Source: Apostichopus japonicus (Eukaryota > Echinodermata > Holothuroidea > Aspidochirotida > Stichopodidae). From it: a stretch of DNA of 64,000 nt. The stretch covers positions 4,958,501 to 5,022,500 of the forward strand of contig NC_092570.1 of NCBI RefSeq assembly GCF_037975245.1, written 5' to 3'. Position 1 is the first letter of the stretch. Each line of letters starts with the position of its first letter. Positions 50,226 through 63,100 of this stretch are shown here, piece by piece. The notes below the pieces were generated by a model. The model ran no database searches. It was not told the DNA's origin and was given only the letters and a program-made list of their open reading frames with translations. The translations under genes and the position numbers were made by a program.

Positions 50226-53200
50226 CTAAAAGCGAAAATGAATTATAAATTTTATTACTTAATTAAATGAAGGAAACGATACATCTGGTTGATCTGTTTT
50301 CTCCTCTAAATAAAGCTGAAATCAGTGTTTCCATTTGCAAACATGCCAGGTGATAAATTGGCTTATGATAAAGAATAATCGAAAATTCGATATCATGAGC
50401 AAAAATCAATCAACATAAAAAGCATCTATCAATAGAAATCTGCTAAAAGTTGATTTAATTCTGAACTATATCATTCCATTACCTAGAGTACATATAATCT
50501 ACCCTCCTTAATAGGATAGTACAAGAGTTCCTATTTTTATCAAATGTTAGCATTATTTAACACATGTCCTTTAGATGGATAGATAGATGGATGGACAGAT
50601 AGATGGATGGATTAATGGATGGATGGATGATTGGATGGATGATTGGATAGATGGATGGATGGATAGATGGATGGATGGATAGATGGATGGATAGATGGAT
50701 GGATGGATGGATGGATGGATGGATGGATGGATGGATGGATGGATGGATGGATGGATGGATGGATGGATGGATGGATGGATGGATGGATGGATGGATAGAT
50801 GGATGGATAGATGGATGGATTTTTTTCGTCCATTAGAATATGCAAATTTTTATCCCTGTAGCAAAACATACAAATTCTTACAAATACAAAATTGCAAAAC
50901 AGTCTAGAATTAAAAACAACATATAAAACTCAAGACAACCTACCGAACGAACAGAATTGGGTAAAAACGAAACCCGAATCTGTTATGTTTAGACCGTGGC
51001 ATGCGATGTCTGCTACCTCAACGGCATAAGACATAGTTCGGGAAAAGAGGATGTGTTTCATCATGTAATATTCTATTCATATTCTGGTGTACCATATCAT
51101 ATCAGAGACAGATTTCAGACAAAAACCACTACAAATAGCACGGTTTGCGGCCAATTATAAAATTGTTTTAAGTTATTTGTTAATGACAAACAACTGGCTC
51201 TTTCCAGCATATTCCTTGGAATAATCAATATTGTACTTTTATAAGATCTTATCTGAGGAAAATATTGTCATTAGAAAGTAAAGAAGTGTTTCTCACATAG
51301 CAGTCAGCTCCATAGCCCTCGATGTATCCAGTGCAGAAAGAGTCTTCTTGGCCATGGATATCAGAATATCTACGACGCCTACAGAATTCAGAGGATACCA
51401 CAGGTTCCCTGCTCACAGAAAGCGTAGCACCACCTGAATCAGATGAAGCAAAGCAAGTCGTAAAACAATTTAACAACTTGGCATACAACCAAAACGTAAG
51501 CTTTGAAACAAGTAAGTAACAAATTTGGTAATAATAATAAAGACCGAAGATTTATTTGTATTTGGGATCAGCTGAGTTGTTAATTTGCACGGACATATTA
51601 CGAAGATTAAGATCAATGCTATTTTGTGGGGAACAATTACATGAACGTTTCACCTGGTATCTTATCAGTTTTGTTTCAAATGATCATTCTTAGTTTGTGG
51701 AATATCCTATATATTATATGAGAGATATTATCACTCACAAAGTTTGCTTTTCCTGGATCTAATGATTAAATTCTTACTCTCGTGCATTTTTATGTGTTAC
51801 CGTCACAGAAACTGTTCCAGGTTGGGCAGTCGTAGGCACATTGTAACCCATTTTATTTCACATATTGGGGTGCTGGACTTAACTATTACACAGGGTTTAA
51901 TATATAAAGCCAAGATATTTCAAAACTCATCTTGTTTGTCTCCAAAGATAAAAAAAAGCGTTGTCAAAGAAAGTCAAGGGTATATGTGGCTACTGACCAG
52001 TTGGAACACCAGTATTCCAACCAAAGATGTTAACATAGGCACCAGATTCAATGCCAGAGTCATTCCTAGGAAGGCAGGCAGAAAAAATCTCAGTAGCGAA
52101 TGCATCAACTGTTTCATTCAGTTTCATAAGAACTAAACCCGAATCTTCCCCATCGTTGTTGATTACACGGAATATAGCTGTTACATCGTAAGTTTTGTCT
52201 TCATTCAAACTCTCTTGAAAGTCACCAACTCCAACGTGTACTTCTAAGTTTGAATTGAGCTGCTTATCCCATCTGTAAACATTATGGGGTAAAAATAACA
52301 GTTCGTTATCAATCGATATAACGTATTAGAAGAGAGAATATATTGCAGATCTTAAGAAAGGTTGAGCCACTTTCCAAATAACACTTCATTTATATTACCA
52401 GTAAGTGACAAGAGAAATTATATATTAAAAGACACACATAGAATACCCAAGTAACACTTTGGAATACTCTATTGGTTTACATTCTTTTATGATTTCCATA
52501 TTATTGTTCGACTGAAAGATATTTTATTAATACCACGTTATTGACAAATATTTAATCCCTGCTAACACTTCCTCTTTCAAATCCATGATATATGGACAAG
52601 CGTATAATAAGCCGAAAAAATACTAATGGACGCAAAGTGTAATCTTAAACAGATATGTTATAACTTTCGCGGCAAAAAGTAATCTTAGCGAGAAGTTAAT
52701 AATCCTTTCACGAGTTTATGTTATACCTTTTTTGACGCAAATATAATATAAACGAGATAATAACAAGATTTAATGAGTAATGTAATAACGCAAAAATGAA
52801 ATAACTTTTGTTCATGACATACTTAAATACACTTTCTATAGATGGACGTCATAAGTCATGTGATTATTTTATAATCCTTATTTCCCAACTTCTAATAAAA
52901 TTGTGTAAAACTGTGTTATGGGTAATATTGCGTTTACAACTTCACACCCGGCATTGTAAAGACAATCTTGACGGCAACGGTAATCTGGCACACACTATGT
53001 ATTATCAAAGATAGGGGTTGAATCCACCACAGTCCCATACGCTGTATAACAAGCAAAGGTAGGAGGCGAGGCAGCACCCCCCACCCCCCTCCACACACAC
53101 ACTCGGTTCCTTCATTCGCATAACCTGGTTACTTTTGGTCTTATTGCGGCAATTGTTTCCGGCAAGTTTGCAAAAGTTCGGCGGCTTTGGACATATTTTA

Positions 53201-54094
53201 AGTTTTAAGTAAAGTTACGTGTAAGTAGTTTCTGTTTTGAATATAAATATTTTAAACATGTCAAGTAAATAAAAAGTTTGACTCATAACTTAAATAATAG
53301 AACACTTTGGTTACACAGCTTGTATTCACGTTAATTCCAGTTAATATTCAGAGCACACTTAACGATTGTATTGGTTGACATAGGCTATTAAATTATGTGT
53401 TATAACTTTTCTCGTTAAGGTTTTAATCACATTTTACGTCAAATATGTATCACATAACTCGTTAAAGAATTATTACATTTTGCCTCAAAAGCTATTCCAT
53501 TTTCCGTTATGGTTACATTTTGCGGCGAAAGTTATTACATATCTGGTTCAGATTCTATTTTTGCGTCAATTATTAAATTTTGCAGCGTAACAAGCGTATG
53601 GCAATAGACACGTGAACAGTTTTGCCGCGATTATCAAACGATATTTGAGTAGATATTAACAATTGTAAGCTCGTCTGCAAAATGTCAGTAAATTATTGAA
53701 CGAATATGCATTAAAAAATACAATCTTATAAAATAATCTAAGTTGTAAAGCGTAATGGCAGCTTGTTAAAAGGGATACTCCACCACAAAGTGAGATAGAT
53801 ATCTTTTCAAATATCATAAACTCATGGAGCATATTAATTAGAACACATAACAACAACATAGATTGAGTACCGTTTATTGCTACAACGTGTGACAGTTAAT
53901 TGAAAATCACTTTCCGCAAAGCTTAACTTAATGCCTCACATGTCATCAGATGACGTCAACACCCATCTACTGTTGATAAGAGTGCCTCCACAAAGTAACC
54001 GTAGATTCTTGGTAATCAAAACCAGGCAGCCTGTATTTGGTAAACCATTCTCCGCTCCAGCTTCGAAATCTTCCTTACTTCCACCTATAAATAA

Positions 54095-54137
<43 letters not shown>

Positions 54138-57100
54138 AAAAACTAACGAAATATATGGTTTTCATGGGCACGAGGTCAACGGTCACATATTTAAATGTCA
54201 AATGTATATTTTATACCGGTACCCAATCCTCTTTGTTACAGGCCTAGTGAAAAATGAGGAGCATAACCTAGGCTATACTAAACCTAGATCTAGCTTAAGC
54301 CGCACTAGCCTGTTAGTTTAGGCATGGATAAACGATAAATTGAACTAGGCTATGAAATACAATTTTGTGCCTGGCCTGCATTCCAGCCAGTGTGACATAC
54401 AGTGTTAGAACGCCGGTAACGCGCAGCGATGGCTATCTCAATAATTATTGTTCAATGGGAAAGTCGCAGTCTGCTGGCGATGAGATATACAACTCCGTGG
54501 ATTGCCTTCTAGTTTGTAATTCGGCCACGTACATCAGAGCTTTGCATATATTATCATACTACTTTATGTATGTCCGTACTCCTGTAGAGTTTGATTTTAT
54601 CGTTGCAGTTGGGAGAGGACGAATAAGGCGCCCTATTATGAACTGAACTGCTGCGACCCTTTATGACCAATTGCTGCTATTTGCGAGAAAGAACTTATTT
54701 AGCTTAATGATTTATATTAATTTGCAGTCATCGACTATGTAGTTTACTTACTCTTATTCCACCAGGAAGCTAAGAGTCCATGTTTTGATAATTGATTATA
54801 AATAACTTATCTTTTTCTCAATATTAGAACAGCTCAAGCACACTACATCTCGATTGTGGATAACAATATTAGTTTATATGAAGCATGTCGAAGAGGACAA
54901 TTATGATGTATAAAATGTTTTTACTATATGGTTGTTTTACATACCTTACGTAGTGCACTACATGGACCAGGCAAGTAATAATATTCCACAAACATGAGTA
55001 TATGATACATGTTATAAATAATGTACCTCACACACAATACACCACATATTCTGCATAAGACTACTGCATGTTCTCATATACACTGATAGAATGAAATATT
55101 GTTAAACTGAAGTACATACCAAGTAATTACGTATTTAACAGATGCTTCCAGACAGGTGAATTTCAGTCAAGTACCATATTTTGTAGTTAATATACTAGCC
55201 TAGGGATAATTCTAAACTCATATTACATGAACCTTTCCTTTCATTTCCAAGCTTCATGTATAATTTTTTTTTTCAGGTGCAAAATAAATAACGGTATGAT
55301 GATAAACAAACATCCCTTCCAAACAAGCATTCATTATGACCCAATAGCAGGAACACATTGACTTGATACTTACTTTCTGAATAATCTGCGGAATCTAGAA
55401 AGAAAAAGGAATGTCGACCCAATGAAATATTTCTGCCTCTCCCTCTTTAAAAACAGATTTGCTGAAAAACCGTAGTTGTATACATTATTGAGTCATATTT
55501 GTACAGTATCGGGAGTATAACAGCCTATTTACAGTTGTAGAAAGTAGGAACATATTTCTGTTAATGTAGTAATAACTAAATTCTTGCCCGATAGTAAATT
55601 ATTGGGTTGTAAACGGAAGGCCTATTGAACTCAACAATGACAGGTCGAAGGACAAGTAAACCAATAGATATAGAAAACAAGCGTACATGTGACTTCATTA
55701 TGCACGATTATTATTAATAATCATTTAATATCAACTAAAGGAGGATGCAACATTAACAAACAAATAGATCTGAACATCTTTAAAGTTAAATGCAATAGTA
55801 TTGGTCACTTATATAGTATCAACATCTTTCCACAGAGCATTCCCTTACCAGTAATTGTGTAATTATTATTATTACAAACTTGAACTGTCGTGATGGATTA
55901 TTAGGTTAGTTTCGAAGAAAAATAAAACGTTGAAGAGGAAATGATCTTACCAATAACTGACGTAATTTCAGCTCTGAAGCCTTGGCATGTTTTTGAGAGA
56001 TCACTAGTAAATCTCATCCACATACTCGAATGGTAGAAGGAAAAGTCATCTGGCAGTGATTTTCCGCTAAACGCAGCCAGCTGAGATGCTGTACGTGGTT
56101 CTACTCCACCACCCAAGGACACATAGTCCCAGTTCTGTTCCAAGCTGAAGTTTGTAAATTTCACCAAGAATCCATACCCGTCTATTGTATGAAAGTTCCA
56201 GACTTTGTCAACTTTTACAGGATAATCTTGAGGAAACGTAGGGGATTCTATCACCACTTTCTCATCAGGATCAACATATATGACGTCACCTGTAAATAAA
56301 TCAAATGGTTCTACTCAAACACTATTTCCTTTTACTACCAATTTATCTTCAGTGGTCTATTTAAACATCAAGAGCATTACGTTATAGGGTCCAAGATGCT
56401 GATCCTAACATATCCAATAAAATAATGCGAAATATATAACTGTTTGCATTTGATGACTGATTGTGGATTTGTGAATGCACTAAAAGGCACTTCAGTAAGT
56501 TTTCAGCCAAATTATATGTTTGGTAACTCATACACAGTATAGCCTTACAATAGGCTTCAAATGTACGGAAACATGATCGTTCAGTACAAAACAAATATGA
56601 GTGTCCATTAATGATGTGGAAATGGAATTAGTCAAAAACTATCTGTTGAATATGTGTGCTATACAAGTCACTTCGGGTTTTCGTCAAAGGCATTTATACT
56701 TTGTTGTTCACTTTTAAATTGTCATACAACAGGGTTGTCAATATTAGCACAGCGGAAAATGGCACTTTTGTAGATCGTGACAAATTCAAGGAATGGAAAA
56801 GACAAGTGTTTCGAGGATCATTCCAGAACTGAAGCAGCAGGTATTTGCCGTTCTCTCACTCCAATATGGTGAATAAATATGACATACCACAACGGTAGAG
56901 AAAATAACACACACAACCTTTGATATTACTTTTATGATAGGCCTTTTAAATGAAGTTGTACTTTGAAAATCGTTCCTAATTTACATTTTTGATAGTGCAA
57001 AGACAGAAATAACAGCACTAAAATCAACCGAAAACAGTTTTGAGCAGTAGCTTTGAAAGATATTCCAAAGTTTTCGTTTTAGTTTAATTGCATTTGACTA

Positions 57101-60100
57101 GACTAGTGTAACAGAATAAGGAATTTGGAGCAGGACTATTCTCTTAAATTAAGGTTTGCAAGTAGTCATGTATACGTGAAATCAAGACATAAACGACATG
57201 TCCAATAGCGTAATATCACTTACTAATGCCAATGTTTGGGACAGCAGACAGCTTGAAGATAACACCGTCAATTAAAGTATATCTGCTGGTGTAATGAATC
57301 CAAACTGTGCTAGAACGTAGGAGATGGTAAGAATTGGAGTATCGTTCAAGCTCAGCTATTTGATTTCGTCCTATGCTGTCACCACCTCCAATTGTGATTG
57401 TGGTGTCATATCCAAAGTTTATGCCAAACGTTTGTAGTTGTATACCATATCCGAGAGGAGCGTTTATTACCCATGTCACTTCAAGCGAATTGGATATTCC
57501 GGATACGTAATCGTCAGTAGACAAGATGGTCTCGTTATTAACATCAAGTTGAATGTCATAGACTGTAGAGTCATGAAAGCAAAAAGCCAACATCGTGCGT
57601 GAAAGGATCGTGAGAATAAAACAATATTCCAATTCATATTGCTAATATTCTATTAGACTGAACTTCACATATCTTTGTCCAGATAAATGCCATTAAACTG
57701 ACTTTGAAGTACTTATCTTGTGAAGTATATTTGAAAGGTCTTACATTTCTTTCTTAATGCCTAAATACAAGTATAGGTCAGATGGTAAATGTATTTTGAA
57801 ACTGATAATGCAAAAGAACGCTTAGTATCCTGGTGACATTTTCACTCAATTCCTTCATAAACTTTACAACAACTTTTCACATGACACGTTTTGTGCCGAA
57901 AATAACTTGAAACCAGGTTTGATCCTATTGAAGAAACACTTGGTGTTATGTGTGACACACTTTATGTTATTCACACAAATTCTCATCCAATTGACTACAT
58001 TTTAACTGGGATACATCAAAATATGAGTAAACTACAATAAGTGATGTGTTGTTAACTTCACTTCGGCTTAAATACAATTTGTCTGTATCATATCCAAGGT
58101 CTAAACAATAAGGTGAAAAATAAGTACAAATAAATAAGGAATATTGTATGTCATTACGCGATCCATTGTCTCAATTTATAATATTTGAAATCCATAAGCA
58201 AAAGCCATTGCACTTGCATGCATAGTCATGTGGTGCACACAATGAGTGTTCTTCAACCTCAAGGAGGAAGTGAAAGCTCAACGGTCTTATTTGTTTCATA
58301 ACATGATTAAAGTTTTTTTTTATATTTTGAAGTACTCACTATCAGGGATAATAGTTGGCAGTTCCCCACCTAAAATATGAGTCAAAAGAAGCAATAATTA
58401 ATATTAATATTTTAACGTTAAATGTATGCAACTATGTTTTTTCTCATCTGATTATTTTATTATACTTGCTTACGACAGAATTTAATTATAATTATATCAC
58501 AAAATAAGTAAATCATTCGGAACATATATCTTTTGTTTGTCAAATGTTACTGAGAAAGCAAGCAGCTTGAAATTGTATGTTTTCTCAGTATATAAGTATT
58601 TACTCAACATCAGGAATATCAGTTGATAGGTCTGTAACTATGATGAAAAGAGGGTTTGGGGTAAAAACGAAGAAATATATTTTTGAGACTTTATTTTAAG
58701 TTGTCTCGTATCCATGGTTCAGTACTTGCTTATCAAAGAAACAGTTAGAGTATATTCTTTCTTCTGTATATAACTCACAAAATACATTTTAGCAGCACCT
58801 AACCATTGCATATCCGATTGACCGGCTGATAAAAGCAGCCCTGACAAGTTTGAACAAGCTACCAAGTTGAGACATGTGTTAAATAATGTAAAATAGTCTT
58901 CCGACAGACGGCGTTTACAAAACGAAGTCTTTCCAACTGTGTGACTATTTTAGCCGTTCAAAACATTTATATATTTGCATACAGGTTGTATCAAGTAACA
59001 ATTAAGTGTGATTAAACATTTTGGCCTTAAATAAATGTAGGCACCTTGGTCCTTGGTATAGTTGCTTTCACAGCTGCGGCCATGAAATGGAGAAATATCA
59101 AGTGAGCATAATCTGCTCCAGGAAGTTTAACGGAACTTCCCGTATTTGCACACGGTTAAGATAAGGAAGGTAAACTCCATGCAATGTAAAGGCAAACAAG
59201 AGAAGTTGTATTCGTGAATGTATTCTCATTGTATTTATAATATTACATAACTTATCTGATAAAAGAAAACAAAAATTATAATGTGTGAGGTAGTTTAGTA
59301 TTGTTGTGATGACGTTGAAGACGTAGAGTAAGTTTAGGCCTTTTATAAGGTTTGGATACACTTTTATAAAGTTTTCAATGACACAGGCTTTCATTCTTTT
59401 GCTGATGGTCACTTATTCATACAAGACAATCAATGATTAACTTTGATTAGCTGATTCATAGGTGCCACAAATATTCACAACGTATCTTCAGACTGAGACT
59501 TTGCTCTTGCTGAAAGTTGTAAACGGTAATTGCTTCCGATTTACTTAACCTCTTTGCACCTTGTACAATCTCTCAAATACAATGACGTATCATTACTCAA
59601 GACAGGTAGTGTTTAGATGGTCTTGCCTTCCAAACTACAAGACCTTGTGTCAGAGTCACGTAGTCAACTTGTATTTGCAATTGTCTCCTTCCTTGCTTGG
59701 TTACTGTGAGATATGTATGATTCTTTTCTAGATCAGGCATCTTTTGCTTTCACACTTACTTGGATCCTTAGAGTAAAATAGCTCGACATAGTTTGTATTA
59801 ATGTGTACGTATACTTACCGCCAGGAAGTGCAGTCACCAATCCTGAATCAGAAAAAGAATGCCCAAATAATAATAAATCTTCACGCAAATATTGTCATTA
59901 GTTGAATACATTTTAACAGTTAATAGCAACCACTGACGACGTCTGTCAAAGGTGTTTGCTTAAGTTAACAGATACTTTGATATCCAGGACGTATGTTGAC
60001 GGACTATGCAAAAATGTTCAAGGCATAAAATGTTGGAAGACATTATACATCATATGTGCTACTTTTCAGATACTTTTCAAGATCACATGAATCAGTGAAA

Positions 60101-63100
60101 GGCAGGGATTAACAAATGATTCGAATCCAGAATGATGCCAAAAAAGACATCTATTGTTCCACATAGAGTATTTTGCCGGAGTGACCGTTAATTTGGTGTT
60201 ACAAAATAGTTTACACTACCCCAGCTCTAGTCACATTTATTGAAGCATACAGCCAGCCTTAGGTACAAATGATTACTTTGTTGATAACCTTCTAAAGACT
60301 ATTGATATATGGAAGGCTATTTTCGTGTACCCTTTATGTCTCTTAAAAGCTAACAATCATCAAAATTGAAACAGTCATAGATATTACTAGATGGCAAATA
60401 AAAAGCTCGCTATTCCAAGAACAAAAAATACTCTACAACTATTTTGTTGATCATATTGACCGCATTCAACTACATGTTTACCTTCACAATCAGCTTCATC
60501 TTCACCTGCTGGACAGTTGATAATATTATCGCAGACATACTCTCCTGCCAAGCAAGTGAGGTCATAACACTGGAAGTAATCTTCAGGACACGCTGTTGAT
60601 TAAAAGTTGTAAAACGCCAAACATTATGCTCCATTCAGAAACTCAGTACTTTACTTATCCCCCCCCCCCCAGTATATGTTTGCGACCATATTTTGTGAGT
60701 ATTAAAATTTGAACTTTTATACCGATCAATCGTATGGAAAAGGTACTAACTATACTTCTGAATTTGAAAAATGTTCACTTGACCTTGCAATTAGCAAGTA
60801 ACCAAATGGTAACATATCCCACTATTCTCAAATTCAACACAAAAGTTTAGCATTGTTTTGTACTTCATACAAGTGTTAAAACATACAAACCTCCGCATAC
60901 ATCGCTGTCTATGCAATCTTCTTCCAAGCAACAGTCCCAGTATGCGACACACTCATCTTCATTCCGCGGTAGCTCAAAGCTGGAACATTCTGATGGAAAT
61001 GAAACAAGAACTAACTCTCAACACCCTACAACGCTTTTCATTTTAAAATAGTTGTATGAATGTACCAGCGACAAGGGCGTCAGAAAATGTGTTTGCAGTA
61101 CTGTTTTATATATTGTTGTGTTGTACTACATCTAACACTCGGTTTTATTCTGTTTATGTAACCTGTATTTGCTACTAGTCGTAAAGTTGAACACAAACTA
61201 CATTCAAATAAGTACTAGCAAACGAGATTTAAGGAAGAAGAATGAATTCAGTATAAAAAGACAATAAATTCACCAAGGGCTTAAGTTAAAACCTTTTGTT
61301 AATGTACAGTATAAAGGTCTTTAAATAATTTAAAATCAGTTTGGGATATATTGATCAAAACTGGAAAGAGATGAATAATTTCAAAAAGACCGAAACACCT
61401 ATAAACTGAAAACTACACACTTTCACCAAATTTCTTTTCTAGCTTGTTGCATATGAACAAACTAGAACATATGATACTAATGAGTAACATTTCAAGTCTC
61501 TTGATGATAATAACTGAAAAGTCATGCTGGCATGTTACTTCACATGCATTTAACAACTGTTTTCATATACACGTTATTACAGAGCATAACATGGTCTTAC
61601 CACAATCGCTTTCATCGAGCCCATCCAGACAGTCAACAAGTCCATCACAAACTTGATTTGGAGATAAGCATCTCTCTCCGCAGGAAAATGCAGGAGGTTT
61701 GCATTCTATGGCAAAGGAGCAATGGTAAAACAAAATATCACAATTTAGAAATACAATAGTTTTGTACATTGATTGAGGAGCATAATGTACCAAGGTACAA
61801 AAGAGGGATGGCTACATGTGTCGTTAAGTTCTGTAGGTTTACGTTCTGTATGAAAATTACCCAACAAAATAACTCCAACAGACACCACGTGCCCTTCGAT
61901 ATGAATATGAAGTTACATATGAATTGACTTACTAAGATACTGTTTTATTTGTTTGTTTTTTAAATCCAATTGAAAACTAGACCAAGACGATGTTATTTAA
62001 TGATTGTAGCACAATAGTAGTACTTGCAGCTCCGGTTGTGTAATCCATAATATGTTAATTAAAAAACATGTTAAACAAATTTAACCAAATATTGAAATTC
62101 TTATTTTTGGCTTATTTATGGTGTTGTAATTGAAGATGCTTGAAACTTACCGCAATTCTCAATTTCTTCGTCTGAACCATCAATACAATCCCGGTATCCA
62201 TCACACAGAAACATGTTGTGAATAACATCATCTCCGTACCACGTCGCACATTTAAAATCTTTAAATGGAACATAACATGACATTACATTACACGTTTGAG
62301 AACCTTAAAGGTATCACGAATATTGAATAAAAGAAATTCTGGATACCCTGAAATGAGAATTTATTATCCTCTCATATTTTTGATTGGTTAGCAGATTAAG
62401 AAATGTATGTACTGACCACAACTATATGGGTCCTCGATACAAGCAAGGTAACCGTAGTGACTGTTTGAACATACTTCATTCCTTTTCACACATTCTCCCT
62501 GACCACAACGGACTTCAGAAATGGAGCTGCAAGCTAAAACAGAATTCATAAAATGCTTGATAAATGTTTTAGGTCAGTGCAGTTCATATCTTCTTTATTA
62601 TTATTATTTTTAGATTAAATCCAAACACTGACGATGACCAACTCATCAGGTATTCATGAGAGGCTGTCACTACAGTGGCATATTTAGCGTGAGTTTGCGT
62701 GCTTATCTTGTTTTGTAATAGCCTGGTTAGAAGAGAAAAATAGCAAACTGGCTTGAAAGGCTGTCCTTAAATGCAGAATCAAGCCTTCCATATATATCTC
62801 CATTCCAATTTGATGATGGTATTGTTACAATGGTATTATGGCCATTTGATATATACATTGCGTATGTTTATTTTACAAAGAAAACGATCGTGTGATATTC
62901 GTTTCCGTCAAGCATATACTCAAGGACCGTGGACAATGCATACACTAAAGTAATGTTAAATAAAAAAAAAATGTTGCACCGAATCATGCAGTCCATTTCA
63001 TTGCTGATGGAACTATTGCTGTAAAAACTCCAAGTCTTTTTGTCCTGTAGTTTTAAGTACAGAAGATTGTTAAACTAGTTGCATAGTTGTGCCATTGATA

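Noticed and set aside
50612-50869. Long frames of Met-Asp-Gly-Trp or Ser-Ile-His-Pro repeats
   Set aside because: Direct translation of the GATG minisatellite.
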